From Adlercreutzia hattorii (GTDB taxonomy: Bacteria > Actinomycetota > Coriobacteriia > Coriobacteriales > Eggerthellaceae): a stretch of 64,000 bases of DNA. Positions 61,664-64,000 of the stretch are shown one piece after another (the first letter of the stretch is position 1; each line of letters opens with the position of its first letter). The DNA lies in contig NZ_AP022829.1 in assembly GCF_011405655.1 (NCBI RefSeq), positions 1,907,001 to 1,971,000 of the forward strand, read 5' to 3'. The notes beneath the pieces were generated by a model. It was not told the DNA's origin. It worked only from the letters and a program-made list of their open reading frames with translations, and did no database searches. The translations under genes were made by a program, and so were the position numbers.

Positions 61664-62761
61664 TTAATGCAAGAACATGGCGTCGCCGAAGGAGAGGAGG
61701 CGGTAGCGCTCGTCGATGGCGTGCTGGTAGGCGGCTAGGATGTTCTCGCGGGTGCTGAAGGCGGAGACGAGCATCATGAGCGTGGAACGCGGCACATGGA
61801 AGTTGGTGATGAGGGCATCGACCACGTGGAACTCATAGCCCGGCAAGATATAGAGGCTCGTGGCCTCGCGATCGCGGGCGACAAGAGCGCCCCGGCCGTC
61901 GTCGGCCTCGGGATCCCAGGCGCTTTCCAAGCTGCGGACGCTCGTGGTGCCCACGGCGATAACGCGGCCGCCTGCGGCATGGGTCGCGTTCACGGCGTCC
62001 ACGGTGGCCTGGGTCACCGTGTAGAACTCGGTGTGGATGTGGTGCTTCTCCGGGTCGTCCTCGTCCACCACGCGGAAGGTGTCCAGACCCACTTCCAGCT
62101 CCACTGTGGCCCAACCGATGCCGCGCGCGCGCAAACGCTCGATGAGCTCGGGCGTGAAGTGCAGCCCGGCCGTGGGAGCGGCCGCCGAGCTTTCCCGGCG
62201 CGAGTACACCGTCTGGTACAGCTCCTCGTCGCCGGCGTAGTCGCGGATGTAGGGCGGCAGCGGCGTATGCCCCACGGCATGCAGGGCCTCGTCCAGCGAC
62301 GGCAGGGGCGTGGAAAGCCGCGCCACGCGCTCGCCGCGCTGGCCGTCGCGGGCCCAGTCGATGATCTCGGCGGAAAGCACCACCTCGCCTGCAGCGTTCG
62401 AGAAATCCACCACGGCCCCGGCACCCGGCTTCAGGCGCTTACCCGGCCGCACGAGCACCTCCCAGAAGGCCACGCGGTTCGTGCGCGGCTCCGAGCCGCC
62501 GCATTCGCGCAGCAAAAATACCTCGGCCGCCCCGCCCGTGCCCCGCTTGGCGCCGAGCAGGCGCGCCGGCATGACCCGCGTCTCGTTGGCCACGAGCAGG
62601 TCGCCCGGCCGCAGGTACTCGATGATGTCCTTAAAGATGCGATCTTCCACTTCCCCGCTTTCGCGATCCATCACGAGCAGTCGGCACTCGTCGCGCACGG
62701 CCGCCGGCTCCTGAGCGATAAGCTCTTCGGGCAAGTTGTAGTCGAAATCATCGGTTCTCAT
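61664..62761 (-). CDS. queA: S-adenosylmethionine:tRNA ribosyltransferase-isomerase
   Basis: The 365-aa enzyme builds epoxyqueuosine in tRNA using the ribosyl part of SAM. It starts MRTDDFDYNLPEELIAQEPA and has AAPTAGLHFTPEL, VELEVGLDTFRVV, and NFHVPRSTLMMLVSAF. AAAGGAG precedes the ATG. It diverges from tgt, the preceding step of the same pathway. Confidence 0.97.
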   Translation of the reverse strand: MRTDDFDYNLPEELIAQEPAAVRDECRLLVMDRESGEVEDRIFKDIIEYLRPGDLLVANETRVMPARLLGAKRGTGGAAEVFLLRECGGSEPRTNRVAFWEVLVRPGKRLKPGAGAVVDFSNAAGEVVLSAEIIDWARDGQRGERVARLSTPLPSLDEALHAVGHTPLPPYIRDYAGDEELYQTVYSRRESSAAAPTAGLHFTPELIERLRARGIGWATVELEVGLDTFRVVDEDDPEKHHIHTEFYTVTQATVDAVNATHAAGGRVIAVGTTSVRSLESAWDPEADDGRGALVARDREATSLYILPGYEFHVVDALITNFHVPRSTLMMLVSAFSTRENILAAYQHAIDERYRLLSFGDAMFLH

Positions 62762-62824
62762 GAAAAGCGCTCCTTTGAATGTATGCAGGCGCTATACTAC
62801 CATGACCCAACTCAACTCGCGGGG

Positions 62825-63020
62825 GCCGGAGGCCGAGGGGGTGCTCGCAGCCCGCTGATCGCTTTATCCCCCTCCGAACGTGATAAAAGAATCAGCGAAG
62901 ATGACGCACATAGGCGGGTACCATCCCGGCATCGCTGCTGCTGAAGTGGAAGCTGATTCTTGACGATCGCGTTCTCCGGGGGGCGATCAGAGGTCTGTGA
63001 GCACCCCCTCGGCCTCCGGC
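62825..63020. repeat. Nested intergenic palindrome, copy 6
   Basis: A perfect 22-bp outer stem (62825-62846 with 62999-63020) encloses two further stems: CTGATCGC/GCGATCAG (62855-62862 with 62983-62990) and AAGAATCAGC/GCTGATTCTT (62887-62896 with 62952-62961). It is the largest copy and lies between the divergent queA and tgt starts. Confidence 0.92.
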
Positions 63021-63053
63021 TCTACCGGTATTTCACGGATAGAAGGAACGATT

Positions 63054-64000
63054 TTGGCACTATTCGATTGCACATGCGACGCTACCAGCGGGCACGCCCG
63101 CGCGCTCACCTACACCACTGCCCACGGCGACTTCCACACGCCCATGTTCATGCCCGTGGGCACCTCCGCCACGGTGAAGGGGATCACCACCGACCAGCTG
63201 CGCGAGCTCGGCAGCCAGGTGGTGCTCGCGAACACCTACCACTTGGCCATGCGCCCCGGCGCGGAGCTGGTGGCCGAGGCCGGGGGCATCCACCGCTTCA
63301 TGAACTACGACGGCCCCATGCTCACCGACTCCGGCGGCTTCCAAGTGTTCAGCCTCGCCGACACCGTGAAGCTCTCCGACGACGGGGTCACGTTCCAGTC
63401 CATCTACGACGGCAGCAAGATCCACTGGACGCCCGAGGAGAACATGCGCATCCAGGAGCTCATCGGCGCCGACATCGCCATGCAGCTGGACCAGTGCGCC
63501 CCTTACCCCGCCACCCGCGAGTTCGTGGCGCGCGCCGTGGACTACTCCAGCGCCTGGGCGCGTCGCTGCCTGGCGGCGCATACGCGCTCCGACCAGACGC
63601 TCTTCGGCATCGTGCAGGGCGGCATGCACCTGGATTTGCGCTTGGAAAGCGTGCGGCGGCTGCGCGAGATCGAAGAGGAGTCGCTCGCCGGGGGCGGCCG
63701 GCGCTTCGGCGGCTACGGCATCGGCGGCTATTCCGTGGGCGAGGATCACGAGGTCATGTTCGAGACGCTCGGCGAAGTGGCCCGGGCCTGTCCGGACGAC
63801 CGGCCGCGCTACCTTATGGGCGTGGGCAACCCCACCACGCTCGTGCGCGCGGTGCGCGAGGGCGTCGACATGTTCGACTGCGTGCTGCCCACCCGCACGG
63901 CCCGCATGGGCACCGCGTTTTCCAGCGCCGGCCGCATGAATATGCGCAACGCCAAGTACGCCCGCGACTTCGCGCCGCTCGATCCGGCCTGCGACTGCCC
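63054..64000 (+). CDS. tgt: tRNA-guanine (queuine) transglycosylase, 3' end outside the window
   Basis: A TTG at 63054 with AGAAGGAAC upstream starts LALFDCTCDATSGHARAL. The frame stays open to the window end (315 codons). Tgt motifs are MLTDSGGFQVFSL with the catalytic Asp, LDQCAPYPA, GGYGIGGYSVGE, MGVGNP and FDCVLPTRTARMGT with the nucleophile Asp. It swaps guanine-34 for preQ1 in tRNA. Confidence 0.95.
   Translation, partial: MALFDCTCDATSGHARALTYTTAHGDFHTPMFMPVGTSATVKGITTDQLRELGSQVVLANTYHLAMRPGAELVAEAGGIHRFMNYDGPMLTDSGGFQVFSLADTVKLSDDGVTFQSIYDGSKIHWTPEENMRIQELIGADIAMQLDQCAPYPATREFVARAVDYSSAWARRCLAAHTRSDQTLFGIVQGGMHLDLRLESVRRLREIEEESLAGGGRRFGGYGIGGYSVGEDHEVMFETLGEVARACPDDRPRYLMGVGNPTTLVRAVREGVDMFDCVLPTRTARMGTAFSSAGRMNMRNAKYARDFAPLDPACDC

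Overview
The window is high-GC, dense DNA that fits the Eggerthellaceae (Coriobacteriia, anaerobic gut Actinobacteria). The signs are Tat-exported flavin reductase-like proteins, LuxR regulators carrying many membrane helices, a multiheme molybdoenzyme, ETF-linked acyl-CoA metabolism and a siroheme-type radical SAM protein. Genus is not claimed. Most genes lie on the minus strand.

Layout. 1-466: a RelB/PIN toxin-antitoxin pair cut by the window edge. 566-736: a segment bounded by a perfect 27-bp inverted repeat. 875-8024: a complete F-type ATP synthase operon (small membrane protein, then B-E-F-H-A-G-D-C). 8251-12988: dCMP deaminase, upp, glyA, rpiB and glpK. 13309-17791: an McrBC restriction locus whose mcrC is split by an IS1595-type element with an 8-bp target duplication. 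17780-22738: four genes joined by ATGA overlaps (flavoprotein, flavoprotein, TsaC, alpha/beta hydrolase). 22837-22950: an unannotated 37-aa membrane peptide. 23085-26213: two tandem sodium:alanine/glycine symporters. 26421-32016: a candidate respiratory module (triheme sulfite-oxidase-like lipoprotein, small exported protein, membrane LuxR regulator, Tat flavoprotein). 32228-41487: fixABCX and a caiABC-like operon, with a TetR regulator reading the other way between them and palindromic operators at both promoters. 41725-45923: a PNPOx-like protein and a riboflavin ECF transporter under an FMN riboswitch. 46057-52590: an iron/heme/cobalamin-type ABC transporter beside a heme gene group (AhbC/D-like radical SAM, HemA-like protein lacking the catalytic Cys, HemX/CcsA-like protein). 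52614-55796: a DUF1292 protein and fused SecDF. 56469-59719: a membrane LuxR regulator and a Tat flavoprotein. 60093-64000: a DUF559-like protein, queA and divergent tgt.

The strongest undescribed signal is a family of seven long nested intergenic palindromes (8727, 9541, 13039, 42184, 49036, 52978, 62825). Arm sequence differs from copy to copy but stays self-complementary, and two copies show a compensatory base-pair change in the inner stem. Six sit just upstream of the ribosome-binding site of a minus-strand gene, and the seventh lies between the divergent queA and tgt. A second non-coding family occurs twice (56170-56433 and 61239-61441), with directly and inversely repeated 25-bp sites at identical spacing. 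All functions below are inferred from sequence recognition; no search was run.
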